Source: Dallia pectoralis (lineage: Eukaryota > Chordata > Actinopteri > Esociformes > Umbridae). Taken from it: DNA of 64,000 nt. Positions 10,201-22,101 of this stretch are shown in pieces (within the stretch, counting starts at the first letter, position 1; each line of letters opens with the position of its first letter). The position numbers and the translations under genes were made by a program. The DNA lies in NCBI GenBank assembly GCA_029465975.1, contig CM055747.1:16531783-16595782 (forward strand). The letters run 5' to 3'. Under the pieces are notes generated by a model. It was not told the DNA's origin and searched no databases. It saw only the letters and a program-made list of their open reading frames with translations.

Positions 10201-13200
10201 ATTGTTGCCCACCGTCAAAGATGGTTAAACAGAAAAAGTAGTCAATAAATAAGGCAGACGAGGCAAACAGACGCTCACTTTCATACATTACAAGTTACAA
10301 CCCTGAACCCATGCGCATTTACCCCATGTCACGGCCTGCTATATGTCCCGCGTTTAGTTAACTATGTTCCGACGGCTGAAATGTGCTTGTTCTCCTGCTT
10401 GTCTGTGTGCGATGAAGAACACGGTGGATAAACTGATCAAGAAGACCAACCTGGCCCTGGTGGTGGGGAGCAGCAGCTGGAGAGAGCAGTTTGTCAACGC
10501 TGTCACGGTCAGTGCAGGTGAGTAAGCATTAACACGCAGACCCACCAGAGAAGCATTAACACGCAGACCCACCAGAGAAGCATTAACACGCAGACCCACC
10601 AGAGAAGCATTAACACGCAGACCCACCAGAGAAGCATTAACACGCAGACCCACCAGAGAAGCATTAACACGCAGACCCACCAGAGAAGCATTAACACGCA
10701 GACCCACCAGAGAAGCATTAACACGCAGACCCACCAGAGAAGCATTAACACGCAGACCCACCAGAGAAGCATTAACACGCAGACCCACCAGAGAAGCATT
10801 AACACGCAGACCCACCAGAGAAGCATTAACACGCAGACCCACCAGAGAAGCATTAACACGCAGACCCACCAGAGAAGCATTAACACGCAGACCCACCAGA
10901 GAAGCATTAACACGCAGACCCACCAGAGAAGCATTAACACGCAGACCCACCAGAGAAGCATTAACACGCAGACCCACCAGAGAAGCATTAACACGCAGAC
11001 CCACCAGAGAAGCATTAACACGCAGACCCACCAGAGAAGCATTAACACGCAGACCCACCAGAGAAGCATTAACACGTAGACCCACCAGAGAAGCATTAAC
11101 ACGCAGACCCACCAGAGAAGCATTAACACGCAGACCCACCAGAGAAGCATTAACACGTAGACCCACCAGAGAATTTTTAAATGGGAACTTTATCCCATGG
11201 GAATTAATTTATTTGGAAACAAAATAAACCTTATGAAGGATGCAAACATCAGTTTAAACATCTCATCAGTGCATCTCATCAGTGCATCTCATCAGGGCGT
11301 CTCATCTCATCAGTAAATCTCATCAGTGCATCTCATCTCATCAGTAAATCTCATCAGTGCGTCTCATCTCATCAGTGCGTCTCATCTCATCAGTGCGTCT
11401 CATCTCATCAGTGCGTCTCATCTCATCAGTGCGTCTCATCTCATCAGTGTGTCTCATCTCATCAGTGCGTCTCATCAGTGCGTCTCATCTCATCAGTGCG
11501 TCTCATCTCATCAGTGCGTCTCATCTCATCAGTGCATATCATCTCATCAGTAAATCTCATCAGTGCGTCTCATCTCATCAGTGCGTCTCATCTCATCAGT
11601 GCATATAATCTCATCAGTAAATCTCATCAGTGCGTCTCATCTCATCAGTGCGTCTCATCTCATCAGTGCATATCATCTCATCAGTAAATCTCATCAGTGC
11701 GTCTCATCTCATCAGTGCGTCTCATCTCATCAGTGCATATCATCTCATCAGTAAATCTCATCAGTGCGTCTCATCTCATCAGTGCGTCTCATCTCATCAG
11801 TGCGTCTCATCTCATCAGTAAATCTCATCAGTGCGTCTCATCAGTGCGTCTCATCAGTACGTCTTGTGTTAATGGTTGGTACCAGATGTGTAAATACCTC
11901 TTTCCTTTTCCCAGGTGATGATGACGAGGAGGAGAGTGGGGAGGAGCGGCTGCCATCCTGTTTTGACTACATCATGCACTTTCTCACAGTGTTCTGGAAG
12001 GTTCTATTCGCCTTTGTCCCTCCCACAGAGTACTGGAACGGCTGGGCTTGCTTCTTTGTATCCATCTCTCTAATTGGTGTTCTGACTGCTGTGACTGGGG
12101 ATCTAGCCTCTCATTTCGGCTGCACAGTGGGGCTCAAGGACTCTGTCACTGCTGTGGTGTTTGTGGCCCTGGGAACCTCTGTACCAGGTGGGACATAGCC
12201 GTTTGTCTCTCTGTCTATCTGTCTCTGTCTATCTGTCTCTGTATATCTGTCTCTGTCTATCTGTCTCTGTCTATCTGTCTCTGTCTATCTGTCTCTGTAT
12301 ATCTGTCTCTGTATATCTGTCTCTGTATATCTGTCTCTGTATATCTGTCTCTGTATATCTGTCTCTGTATATCTGTCTCTGTATATCTGTCTCTGTATAT
12401 CTGTCTCTGTATATCTGTCTCTGTCTATCTGTCTCTGTCTATCTGTCTCTGTCTATCTGTCTCTGTATATCTGTCTCTGTATATCTGTCTCTGTATATCT
12501 GTCTCTGTATATCTGTCTCTGTATATCTGTCTCTGTCTATCTGTCTCTGTATATCTGTCTCTGTATATCTGTCTCTGTATATCTGTCTCTGTATATCTGT
12601 CTCTGTATATCTGTCTCTGTATATCTGTCTCTGTATATCTGTCTCTGTATATCTGTCTCTGTATATCTGTCTCTGTATATCTGTCTCTGTATATCTGTCT
12701 CTGTATATCTGTCTCTGTCTATCTGTCTCTGTATATCTGTCTCTGTATATCTGTCTCTGTATATCTGTCTCTGTATATCTGTCTCTGTATATCTGTCTCT
12801 GTATATCTGTCTCTGTATATCTGTCTCTGTATATCTGTCTCTGTATATCTGTCTCTGTATATCTGTCTCTGTATATCTGTCTTTCTGTCTGTCTGTCTGT
12901 CTTTTACTCTGTCTGTCTGTGTTGACGTCAGTCTTGTTCTGTCAGTAATCCTCTGGTCAGTGTCTTTCGTCTCTATTGTATCTGCCAGAACAGTAACAGT
13001 TTTCTTCTCCGTCATCTCCATCATCTCCCAGACACCTTTGCCAGTAAGGTGGCGGCCATCCAGGACCAATACGCCGACGCCTCCATCGGCAACGTGACGG
13101 GTAGCAACGCGGTGAACGTGTTCCTCGGCATCGGTGTGGCGTGGACCATCGCTGCCGTCTACTGGAAGACCAAGGGGAAGAAGTTCCTGGTGGAGCCCGG

Positions 13201-13411
13201 CTCGCTGGCCTTCACCGTCACCGTGTTCACCATCATGGCGTTCGTCTGCGTTCTGGTCCTGATGTACCGCCGTCGGGCCAGCATGGCAGGAGGCGAACTA
13301 GGGGGTCCGCGGACTGCAAAGTTACTCACCTCCCTGCTGTTCTTCTCCCTCTGGCTCATTTACATCCTGCTGGCCTCTCTGGAGGCGTACTGTCACGTGC
13401 CAGGCTTCTGA
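7271..13411 (+). CDS. slc8a: SLC8-family Na+/Ca2+ exchanger (NCX), last five coding exons
   Basis: Plasma-membrane antiporter that extrudes Ca2+ in exchange for Na+. Exons read from GT-AG sites: 7271-7377, 9911-10032, 10418-10517, 11915-12187 and 13032-13411 (stop TGA at 13409). Splice phases agree at every junction. Exon 1 here encodes IIDDEEYEKNKTF and GEPLLLDIG, the acidic 'exon A' type piece of calcium-binding domain 2. Exon 2 ends GEHTKLEVVIEESYEFK. Exon 3 encodes NTVDKLIKKTNLALVVG. Exon 4 holds LPSCFDYIMHFLTVFWKVLF and GDLASHFGCTVGLKDSVTAV, leading into the alpha-2 repeat. Exon 5 holds DTFASKVAAIQDQYADAS, GNVTGSNAVNVFLGIG, GGELGGPRTAK and the usual ending LEAYCHVPGF. The alpha-2 motif GTSVP/D is split by an intron. 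The 5' exons, including the large exon 2 typical of NCX genes, are not in the window. The paralogue (slc8a1-a4) is unresolved; the single A-type exon with no room for cassette exons fits slc8a2 or the fish slc8a4 better than slc8a1. Confidence 0.95.
7383..8420. repeat. 37-bp minisatellite starting at an exchanger splice donor
   Basis: About 28 units of 37 bp, each with atgatcagagatatgag, tattagacagtag and tcctaac. It begins a few bases after the donor at 7378. The exon end plus donor reads aaacacggtcaga-accgagatatgag, which aligns with units of the form taacatggtcaga-gatatgag, so the first unit seems to overlap the exon/intron junction. Units differ by a few single-base changes (tattag/tgttag, atgatc/atggtc). 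Confidence 0.95.
8421..9873. repeat. 41-bp minisatellite in the same exchanger intron
   Basis: About 35 units of 41 bp containing aggtctacatagcagtaggt, gaggtctataatg and ctgtgtcc. It abuts the preceding 37-bp array with no spacer and ends about 37 bp before the next exon (acceptor at 9910). Copies are nearly identical, suggesting recent expansion or homogenisation. Each unit carries cagtag/gtgagg, close to a 5' splice-site consensus on the coding strand. Confidence 0.95.
10523..11172. repeat. 27-bp minisatellite abutting an exchanger splice donor
   Basis: About 24 almost identical units of 27 bp (agcattaacacgcagaccca plus ccagaga). It starts within the donor region of the exon ending 10517: gcag/gtgagtaagcattaac leads straight into ccagagaagcattaac. 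A 27-bp unit gives nine codons per period, which explains the 270- and 215-codon open frames on the minus strand. Confidence 0.95.
11257..11863. repeat. Short-unit array (catcagtgcgtctcatct) with 67-bp higher-order repeat
   Basis: Units of roughly 13-18 bp built from catcagtgcgtct and catct. From about 11530 to 11830 a 67-bp composite, including the variants gcatatcatctcatcagtaa and atctcatcagtgcg, recurs about four times. It lies in the exchanger intron 10518-11914, ending about 50 bp before the acceptor. Confidence 0.92.
12206..12903. repeat. 12-bp array (tgtctctgtata/tgtctctgtcta) in last exchanger intron
   Basis: About 57 units of 12 bp, tatctgtctctg with a/c variation at one position, ending in plain gtct repeats. 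It occupies most of intron 12188-13031. The strongly pyrimidine-rich + strand gives open frames in all three forward phases; these are not genes. Confidence 0.95.
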
Positions 13412-13787
13412 GGGCCCGGGGGACCACTCGTCTCTTACTGTTTACATGTCTAGACCTCTCGTTGTCGTCTACTTTTTCCTGAGTGTATTAAAGTGTTTAT
13501 ATCGTCCGATGTTATTGCTACAGTGGTTGGGTCAATCTGAAGACTCTCATTTACAATGACGTTAATGGCCGCCGTAGTCGTCATGCGGGAAGCGTAATAA
13601 GACCAGCTGTTTTTAACTTGGTGGGTACTGGATCTTGGGAGGATGTTTTCTATGTGAGGTGTAGCTGACCGGGCTATCTGCTCAGTGAGGGAAAAGATAT
13701 TAGACATTTCTGAGAATGCTCCTATTTTCTTAATTACCTATCCTGCACCAATAGGGCTTTAGCCTCACTGCCCCTTACAGATGCAGT
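13412..13787 (+). other. Probable exchanger 3' UTR and flank
   Basis: Sequence after the exchanger stop codon. The poly(A)-signal variant attaaa lies at 13487-13492, about 76 bp after the stop; use of this short 3' UTR is inference. No other gene recognised. Confidence 0.4.
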
Positions 13788-13926
13788 CCTGGTTTATCAG
13801 TAACAGAATACCAAGCCCTGGTTTATCAGTAACAGAATACCAACTCCTGGTTTATCAGTAACAGAATACCAACTCCTGGTTTATCAGTAACAGAATACCA
13901 AGTCCTGGTTTATCAGTAACAGAATG
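13788..13926. repeat. 29-bp tandem repeat, about 5 copies
   Basis: Units contain cctggtttatcagtaacaga plus ataccaact or ataccaagt. Confidence 0.9.
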
Positions 13927-16900
13927 CACAATAACTCACAGATCAAAGCCTTCGTATTCACACACCTCCTGGTTGACCAACATCATAACCCTTCCAAGCC
14001 CAATTATTCGCTGCCTCGGCCCTGAACAATGTAATCCTATTCACTCTCTTCAGTTTCAACAACGTCATGTGCTCGTCTTGTAGACGTTTTAAACAATTTT
14101 TTTGAAGTTTTTGAAGAGCCAAGTTAGTAAAAATGATTTCAAAAAGTGTTTGTAGATAAAACAGTGCCATGCTTGATCTTTAATCAGGGTCTAAGGAGAG
14201 AAAATGTGAAGTGGAAGAACTAGTTAGTACTAGTTAGAACTACGTTAGAATTAGCAGCTACTGAGAACTAAACATTATGTGAAATGTTATTCAGGAAATG
14301 ATGATCAGTTGAACAAAGCTGTCAGTGTTTGTTAATAAGGTCAATGTTCCTATTTATTATCTGAAAACTACTGTATATCATGTAAAAGATAAAATCACTA
14401 CTCGATGTGTACATGTTGGAAATAGACTGAGAGTGTGAATGTTGCTTGGAGAATTGTATGATAGAAACATTTTGGATAAGGCTACAATAATAATTAGGTA
14501 GGGTGCTTCTATTTGTCTATTTTCTTATTTCACACATGTGAAAGGTGTATTATATGCATATGTGAATTTGAAATGTGTTTTTGTTCTTCTCACTTCCTGA
14601 GGTCTCCTCAGAGGGCATCGTCCCCACGAGATAGACCATTATGGACGCAACCTTTGACCAATTACGGCATCACTGCCTTGCTCAAAAGTTGAACCACAGA
14701 TTTTTTCTCACCGTGTTGGCTTGGCGACTCGATTCAGCAACCTTTTCCTTACTGGCCCAAAACTTTGAACATGTCACGCATCATAGGATAAGCACAGAAT
14801 AATGTATATCACTGCCTGTTCCACGGTTCTAAACAGTAGGCCTGTTTACAACTGGTTCTCACATGCTTCCTTTGTCTTAATCTTAAATCCACATTCTGAT
14901 TGTTGCTTAAAATAACAGTTTCGATTATGATCAGGATGAGATCAAAATCAAGAGAAAGAATGTATTTGAGAGGCAGGTATAAAAAGGTCTTCTGTCTAGT
15001 GACAACCTCTTAGTCTAGCAACGACTCCTTCCAAAAGCCTTTTTTCTTAAAGAACACAAATTTATGTGACACACAACCTGTCAGGTTTTTTCTGCTTCTT
15101 TAAAAGTGTTCTTTGAAATATACGTTTGGGACCATGTTGAAACAGATGTTATGTTATGAGTCTGAAAGTGTGTGGATCGCAATTCAAGTTATTGTTTCTA
15201 CTTGTCTTCAGACTTGCTGTTTACTCAGCAAATGTTTACTCAGAAAAGAGGAATGGATTTGAACAATGAAATGTTTAAACTTCTAGAGATGTTCCAGAAA
15301 GGAATCCTCTCAAATTTCTCTGTTAGATTTAAGCTTTGAAAATGTTTCAGCTACAAGACTGTAAATTATATTTATTATTTCGGAAAGCAAAAGTTTACAT
15401 TTATTTTACAAACATACCAGTGTATTGGAATGGTAACAAAACAACTATACTGTTATGAAAAAACACCAAAAACACATTTTTGTCGATACCTTGCCAGGAC
15501 AGTGTGTAGACCTATTTTTTAAATGTAGGATCCACAGATTCTTCGTAATAATTTCTAGATGTGTTCATCATTGCTGCTTTTTTTGGATTACAATGCACGC
15601 TAAATGTATTTTCTGTGGAAATAAAAGTTATTTATTTATTATTTCTCAAAATGGAGTTTTGTTTATTCCTTTATTAGGACTGAGTCTGATTTAATCATAA
15701 TTGGAGACAGGGATAACATGATACATCCAAAGCAACATTTTATCCATTACTGGAAACATTTTGACATCTGAATGCTGATGAGGTTCCTATTTAATCACAT
15801 GGGCAAATGTTTTGTTTGATCTGAGCTGCATTTGTAAAATAATATATCTGAAAGTTGAATCTAGTTATCACTGAGTGACTGATTCAGTCGGTTCTGGAAT
15901 TTAGTCAATGCCACATCTGACTCATATTTGCCCATTCATTGTTTTATCCTTTTCACTTTTTGTTATCTCTGAAAGTCTCTATAAAGAATATTTCTTACAT
16001 AATTTGTGTGGCTGCTCCCTCATTTCCATACTTCTCCTCCATCTGTTTTGTTCATCCTGAACTAAATGCTTCAGGAGTTTTTCATGATGCTCAAGCTGTG
16101 TGTCCCAATGGATCACAAACCACCAGCAGGGACTTGATCATAATTTGCTCCCTTCACAGATATTTTCCAAAAAGCTAAAACAGTTGTGTAGCAAAGAAGA
16201 CTGTATTTGACAGTTTATTAGTTACAAATCATTTGTGACCTGTTTACACTGGCCATCAACAAGTGCACAGTTTGATGTTTCAACATTTGTGCCATTGCAA
16301 TATTAATATTATTTTCGTTTCCTACAAATACAAGCATCAGAAATTAAATGGACTTACTGTAACATAGGTTACATGTCACGTATGGGTGAGCTGTGTTGTC
16401 ACAGGGTGTTTAGGGGAGAGCACTTCTTGGTATCATGTTGATTGGGAGCACAGCTCCAGTTTTAGGTTTAGCTAAGCACCGGGCATAGGTTAGTTAATCA
16501 GTGGGCTATTTAAGGTCCCTGGATAGGTTCACAGGTGCTTGTGATTAATAGAATGTTACGGGTCGTTATGGGTGGGTTTTGTATATGTAGCTGTGCACTG
16601 TACGTTTTGTGAGCTTTTAGGAGGAGTTGGTTGCTCCGTGGTAGAGTGCATGCTTTGTATGTATGATGACCAGCATGTTTTTCGTATCGGTGTCTCGTGT
16701 TTGTTTTGTGTGGGAAATAAACACCACGAACGAATATATACGCTCTGCATCTATCTCCTCTTTATTCTTCACCTATGGACAGTCGTGACATTACAACCAT
16801 TAAGAACGCAATGACAGAATATAAAAAATACATAAACACCACATTTTTATTTCAAAACACATTTGAAGGAATATAATTTGTATAAAATAAGTATTAGGTT

Positions 16901-17331
16901 TGGACATCCAAACAAATTACCATCTCTTGATTTTTATGCATGGTGGTGGGACCATAACGACATGCTTGAAATCGTTAAAACTGGTGAGGTTTTCAGATGA
17001 AAAGAAATTAAACAAGTGATATGTCGGGGAGGTGGAGGAGGAAGGGGCTACTCCTCCGGGAGCGAAGGTTTGCCGCAGGCGGGGTAAAATGTAAACACAA
17101 GCAATTACCTATAAAACGGTTAAATTTCTGCCTCAGGACAAGGTTTTGAAAACTTTCTAGAAACTCTCTCGAAAACTGAAAAACAAAATCTGTGACCATT
17201 GCAAGACCTTCAAAGACTTGATTCATTCAGACTTGCACTAATAATGTCACAACTTCCCCCGAAGCTCCACGATTGTCAACGTGCAAACTTCAGCATTCAT
17301 CGCCTTCTAGCCATCTCTGTTTCTCAGCTCA
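13927..17331. other. Intergenic unique sequence, no gene seen
   Basis: AT-rich single-copy sequence. Open frames here (80 codons or fewer) match nothing I know and lack splice support. No RNA gene or transposon end was identified. Confidence 0.5.
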
Positions 17332-19786
17332 TCTCATCTTCAACCGCTTATCCGGGGTCGGGTCGCGGGGGTAGCAGCTCTAGTAGGGGACCTCAAACTT
17401 CCCTTTGCCGAGCAATATTAGCCAGCTCTGACTGGGGAATCCGGAGGCGTTCCCAGGCCAGTGTGGAGATATAATCTCTCCACCTAGTCCTGGGTCTTCC
17501 CTGAGGTCTCCTCCCAGCTGGACGTGCCTGGAACACCTCTCTAGGGAGGCGCCCAGGTGGCAATCTTACTAGATGCCCGAACCACCTCAACTGGCTCCTT
17601 TCTACGCAAAGGAGCAGCGGCTCTATTCCGAGTTCCTCTCGAATGACTGAGCTTCTCACCCTATCCCTAAGGGAGAGGCCAGCCACCTTTCTGAGAAAAC
17701 CCATTTCGGCCGCTTGTACCCGCGATCTCGTTCTTCCGGTCATGACCCAGCCTTCATGACCATAGGAGAGTAGGAACAAAGATTGACCGGTAGATCGAGA
17801 GCTTTGCCTTCCGGCTCAGCTCTCTTTTCGTCACAACCCAGCTGCTCCGATTCTCCGACCAATCTCTCGCTCCATTGTTCCCTCACTCACGAACAAGACC
17901 CTGAGGTACTTGAACTCCTTCACTTGGTGTAAGGACTCATTCCCTACCCGGAGAAGGCACTCCATCGGTTTCCTGCCGAGAGTAATGGCCTCAGATTTAG
18001 AGGAGCTAATCCTCATCCCAGCCGCTTCACACACGGCTACAAACCAATCCAGTGAGTGCTGAAGGTCACCGACCGATGAGGCCATCAAGACCACATCATC
18101 CGCAAAAAGCAGTGATGTGACCATCAGCCCACCGAACGGAAACCCCTCCCCCCATGACTACGCCTTGATATCCTGTCCATGAATATCACAAACAGGATTG
18201 GTGACAAAGCGCAGCCCTGGCGGAGGCCAACCCCCACCGGGAACGAATCCGACTTACTGCCGAGAACACGGACACAGCTCATGCTTTGAGCATACAGAGA
18301 TTGGATGGCCCTGAGAAGAGACCCCCTCACCCCACTCCCCCTCATCCCACTCCCGGGTACCCGATCATACGCCTTCTCCAGATCCACAAAACACATGTAG
18401 ACTGGATGGGCATACTCCCAGGCCTCCTCCAGGATCCTTGCGAGTGTAAAGAGCTGGTCCATGGTTCCCCGGCCAGGACGAAAACCGCATTGTTCCTCTT
18501 CAATCTGAGGTTCGACTATTGGCCGAACCCTCCTTTCCAGCACCTTGGAGTACACTTTACCAGGGAGGCTGAGGAGTGTGATACCTCTGTAATTGGCACA
18601 CACTCTCTGGTCCCCCTTTTTGAAGAGGGGAACCACCACCCCGGTCTGCCACTCCTCCGGCACTGTCCCAGACTTCCATGCATTGTTGAAGAGGCGTGTC
18701 AACCAAGACAGCCTCTTCCCCACCCAAAGCTTTTAGCATTTCTGGACGAATCTCATCAGTCCCTGGGGCTTTGCCACTCTAGAGTTGTTTGACTACCTCA
18801 GCGACTTCCCCAGGGAAACTGACGATGTCCCTCCATCCGCCTCCAGCTCTGCCTCTGCACTAGAGGGCGTGTAGGTCGGATTCAGGAGCTCCTCAAAATG
18901 CTCTTTCCACAGCCCGATCACATCCTCAGTTGAGGTCAACAGTGTCCCATCCTTACTGTACACAGCTTGGATGGTTCCCCGTTTTCCCCTTCTGAGGTGC
19001 AGAACGGTTTTCCAGAAGCATCGTGGTGCCGACCGAAAGTCCTTCTCCATAGCTTCTCCAAACTCCTCCCACACCCGCTGCTTTGCCTCTGACACGGCAG
19101 CGGCTGCAGCCCTTCGGGCCCGTCGGTACCCTGCAACTGCCTCCGGAGTCCTCTGGGATAGCACATCCCTGAAGGCCTCCTTCTTCAGTCGGACAGCTTC
19201 CCTGACCACCGTGGACCACCACGCTGTTCTAGGGTTACCACCCCTTGAGGCACCTAGGACCTTGAGACCACAGCTCACCTCCGCAGCTTCAGCAATAGAA
19301 GCTTTGAACATTGAACACTCAGGTTCAATGCCCCCAACCTCCACAGGGAAAATCTCCGCCGGAGGTGTGAGTTGAAGATCTTTCGGACAGGGGCCTCCTC
19401 CAGAGTTCACCCGCACTACTCATTTGGGCTTACCTGGTCTGTCCAAAGTCTTTCCCCACCCACTGATCCAACTCACCAGCAGTTGGTGATCAATTGACAG
19501 CTCCGCCCCTCTCTTCACCCGAGTGTCCAAAACATGCGGCCTTAGATCAGACGATACGGCCACAAAATCGATCATTGACCTTCGGCCTAGGGTGCTCTGG
19601 TACCATGTACACTTATGCGCCTCCTTATGTTCGAACATTGTGTTTGTTATAGACAATCCATGACTAGCACAGAAGTCCAATAACAAACGAACGCTCGGGT
19701 TTAGATCAGGGAGGCCGTTCCTCCCAATCACGCCTCTCCAGGTGTCTCCATCGATGCACACATGTGCGTTGAATGTCTCTCTCTGT
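17332..19786 (-). mobile_element. Non-LTR retrotransposon (LINE), 5'-truncated and broken
   Basis: Read on the minus strand, from about 19786 down: the C-terminal half of an APE-type endonuclease (NAHV, then DGDTWRGVIGRNGLPDLNPS, SMIDFVAVSSDLRP and the SIDHQLLVSWI motif with the catalytic His); a linker; reverse transcriptase with motif A CFVDLEKAYD and motif C LLFADDVVLM; then a C-terminal ERSQLRWFGHLVRLPPGRL and GRRPQGRPRTRWRDY segment. The frame is broken at least near 18124, 17830 and 18790. About ten residues are missing after KAYDRVP. The 3' end has the ggataagcggttgaagatga tail typical of an abundant teleost LINE. Clade not fixed (RTE-like by its C-terminus). Inactive copy. Confidence 0.93.
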
Positions 19787-19871
19787 TTCTATGTTACAGT
19801 AATCACATTCTTGTCCTGTCATGCCATCACACACACCTGGTGCCCATCCCCTCATTAGGATGGTCTATATA

Positions 19872-19984
19872 CACTGAACAGAATTATGCACGCAACCCAT
19901 TTTCATGAGTTGAACACAAATGTGACTAGCTCATGAAAAATCGGGGCATAAACAAAAGTATTGCGTTTATTATTTTGTTCAGTG
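19872..19984. mobile_element. 113-bp palindromic Tc1-type MITE
   Basis: Left end cactgaacagaattatgcac and right end ttgcgtttattattttgttc + agtg are near-perfect inverted repeats, each flanked by TA (19870-19871 and 19985-19986), the Tc1/mariner target duplication. The inner arms are also partly complementary (ttcatgagttg / agctcatgaaaaa). No coding capacity. The ends match those of a fish Tc1 family I know (ACTGAACAAAATTATAAACG). Confidence 0.85.
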
Positions 19985-20092
19985 TAAGTTCCCTCTGTGG
20001 ATGGTGTCTTTGTGGTGTCTTTGTATTGCTTCATGTACGGAGCTGTATTGTTCTCAATTAAGTACTTACGGTCTGTGTCCTATTTCCAAATG

Positions 20093-22101
20093 ATTGAGTG
20101 TAGTGTTGAGTTATTGAGTGTAGTGTTGAGTTATTGAGCGCAGTGTTGGGCCAGCGAGCGCAGTGTTGGGCCAGCCAGCGCAGTGTTGGGCCAGCGAGCG
20201 CAGTGTTGGGCCAGCGAGCGCAGTGTTGGGCCAGCGAGCGCAGTGTTGGGCCAGCGAGCGCAGTGTTGAGTTATTGAGCGTAGTGTTGAGTTATTGAGCG
20301 TAGTGTTGAGTTATTGAGCGTAGTGTTGAGTTATTGAGCGTAGTGTTGGGTTATTGAGCGTAGTGTTGAGTTATTGAGCGTAGTGTTGAGTTATTGAGCG
20401 TAGTGTTGAGTTATTGAGCGTAGTGTTGAGTTATTGAGCGTAGTGTTGAGTTATTGAGCGTAGTGTTGAGTTATTGAGCGTAGTGTTGAGTTATTGAGCG
20501 TAGTGTTGAGTTATTGAGCGTAGTGTTGAGTTATTGAGCGTAGTGTTGAGTTATTGAGCGTAGTGTTGAGCCAGTGAGCGTAGTGTTGAGTTATTGAGCG
20601 TAGTGTTGAGTTATTGAGCGTAGTGTTGAGTTATTGAGCGTAGTGTTGAGCCAGTGAGCGTAGTGTTGAGTTATTGAGCGTAGTGTTGAGTTATTGAGCG
20701 TAGTGTTGAGTTATTGAGCGTAGTGTTGAGTTATTGAGCGTAGTGTTGAGTTGTTGAGCGTAGTGTTGAGTTATTGAGCGTAGTGTTGGGTTATTGAGCG
20801 TAGTGTTGAGTTATTGAGCGTAGTGTTGGGTTATTGAGCGTAGTGTTGAGTTATTGAGCGTAGTGTTGAGTTATTGAGCGTAGTGTTGGGTTATTGAGCG
20901 TAGTGTTGGGTTATTGAGCGTAGTGTTGAGTTATTGAGCATAGTGTTGAGTTATTGAGCGTAGTGTTGGGTTATTGAGCGTAGTGTTGAGTTATTGAGCG
21001 TAGTGTTGAGTTATTGAGCGTAGTGTTGAGTTATTGAGCGTAGTGTTGAGTTATTGAGCGTAGTGTTGAGTTATTGAGCGTAGTGTTGAGTTATTGAGCG
21101 TAGTGTTGAGTTATTGAGCGTAGTGTTGAGTTATTGAGCGTAGTGTTGAGCCAGTGAGCGTAGTGTTGAGTTATTGAGCGTAGTGTTGAGTTATTGAGCG
21201 TAGTGTTGAGCCAGTGAGCGTAGTGTTGAGTTATTGAGCGTAGCGTTGAGTTATTGAGCGTAGTGTTGAGTTATTGAGCGTAGTGTTGAGTTATTGAGCG
21301 TAGTGTTGAGTTATTGAGCGTAGTGTTGAGTTATTGAGTGTAGTGTTGAGTTATTGAGCGTAGTGTTGAGTTATTGAGCGTAGTGTTGAGTTATTGAGCG
21401 TAGTGTTGAGTTATTGAGCGTAGTGTTGGGTTATTGAGCGTAGTGTTGAGTTATTGCGCGTAGTGTTGAGTTATTGAGCGTAGTGTTGGGTTATTGAGCG
21501 TAGTGTTGGGTTATTGAGCGTAGTGTTGAGTTATTGAGCGTAGTGTTGAGTTATTGAGCGTAGTGTTGGGTTATTGAGCGTAGTGTTGGGTTATTGAGCG
21601 TAGTGTTGAGTTATTGAGCGTAGTGTTGAGTTATTGAGCGTAGTGTTGAGTTATTGAGCGTAGTGTTGAGTTATTGAGCGTAGTGTTGAGTTATTGAGCG
21701 TAGTGTTGAGTTATTGAGCGTAGTGTTGGGTTATTGAGTGTAGTGTTGAGTTATTGAGCGTAGTGTTGGGTTATTGAGCGTAGTGTTGGGTTATTGAGTG
21801 TAGTGTTGAGTTATTGAGCGTAGTGTTGGGTTATTGAGCGTAGTGTTGGGTTATTGAGTGTAGTGTTGAGTTATTGAGCGTAGTGTTGGGTTATTGAGCG
21901 TAGTGTTGAGTTATTGAGCGTAGTGTTGGGTTATTGAGCGTAGTGTTGGGTTATTGAGTGTAGTGTTGAGTTATTGAGCGTAGTGTTGAGTTATTGAGTG
22001 TAGTGTTGAGTTATTGAGTGTAGTGTTGAGTTATTGAGCGTAGTGTTGAGTTATTGAGCGTAGTGTTGAGTTATTGAGTGTAGTATTGAGTTATTGAGTG
22101 C
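20093..22101. repeat. 20-bp satellite-like array, about 100 copies
   Basis: Unit tagtgttgagttattgagcg. Variants change gag to ggg, gcg to gtg, or ttatt to ccagc/ccagt. The left end (20150-20270) is a block of gggccagcgagcg variants. At 21721-21900 a 60-bp composite of three unit variants repeats three times exactly, a higher-order repeat. Confidence 0.97.

Noticed and set aside
10354..11166. 270-codon minus-strand frame GLRVNASLV repeated
   Set aside because: Consequence of a 27-bp unit (nine codons). It overlaps an exchanger exon and intron on the other strand, and a second phase is open as well.
17831..19761. Possible functional reverse transcriptase gene
   Set aside because: Split by frameshifts, with a deletion after KAYDRVP and 5' truncation; it is a dead LINE copy.
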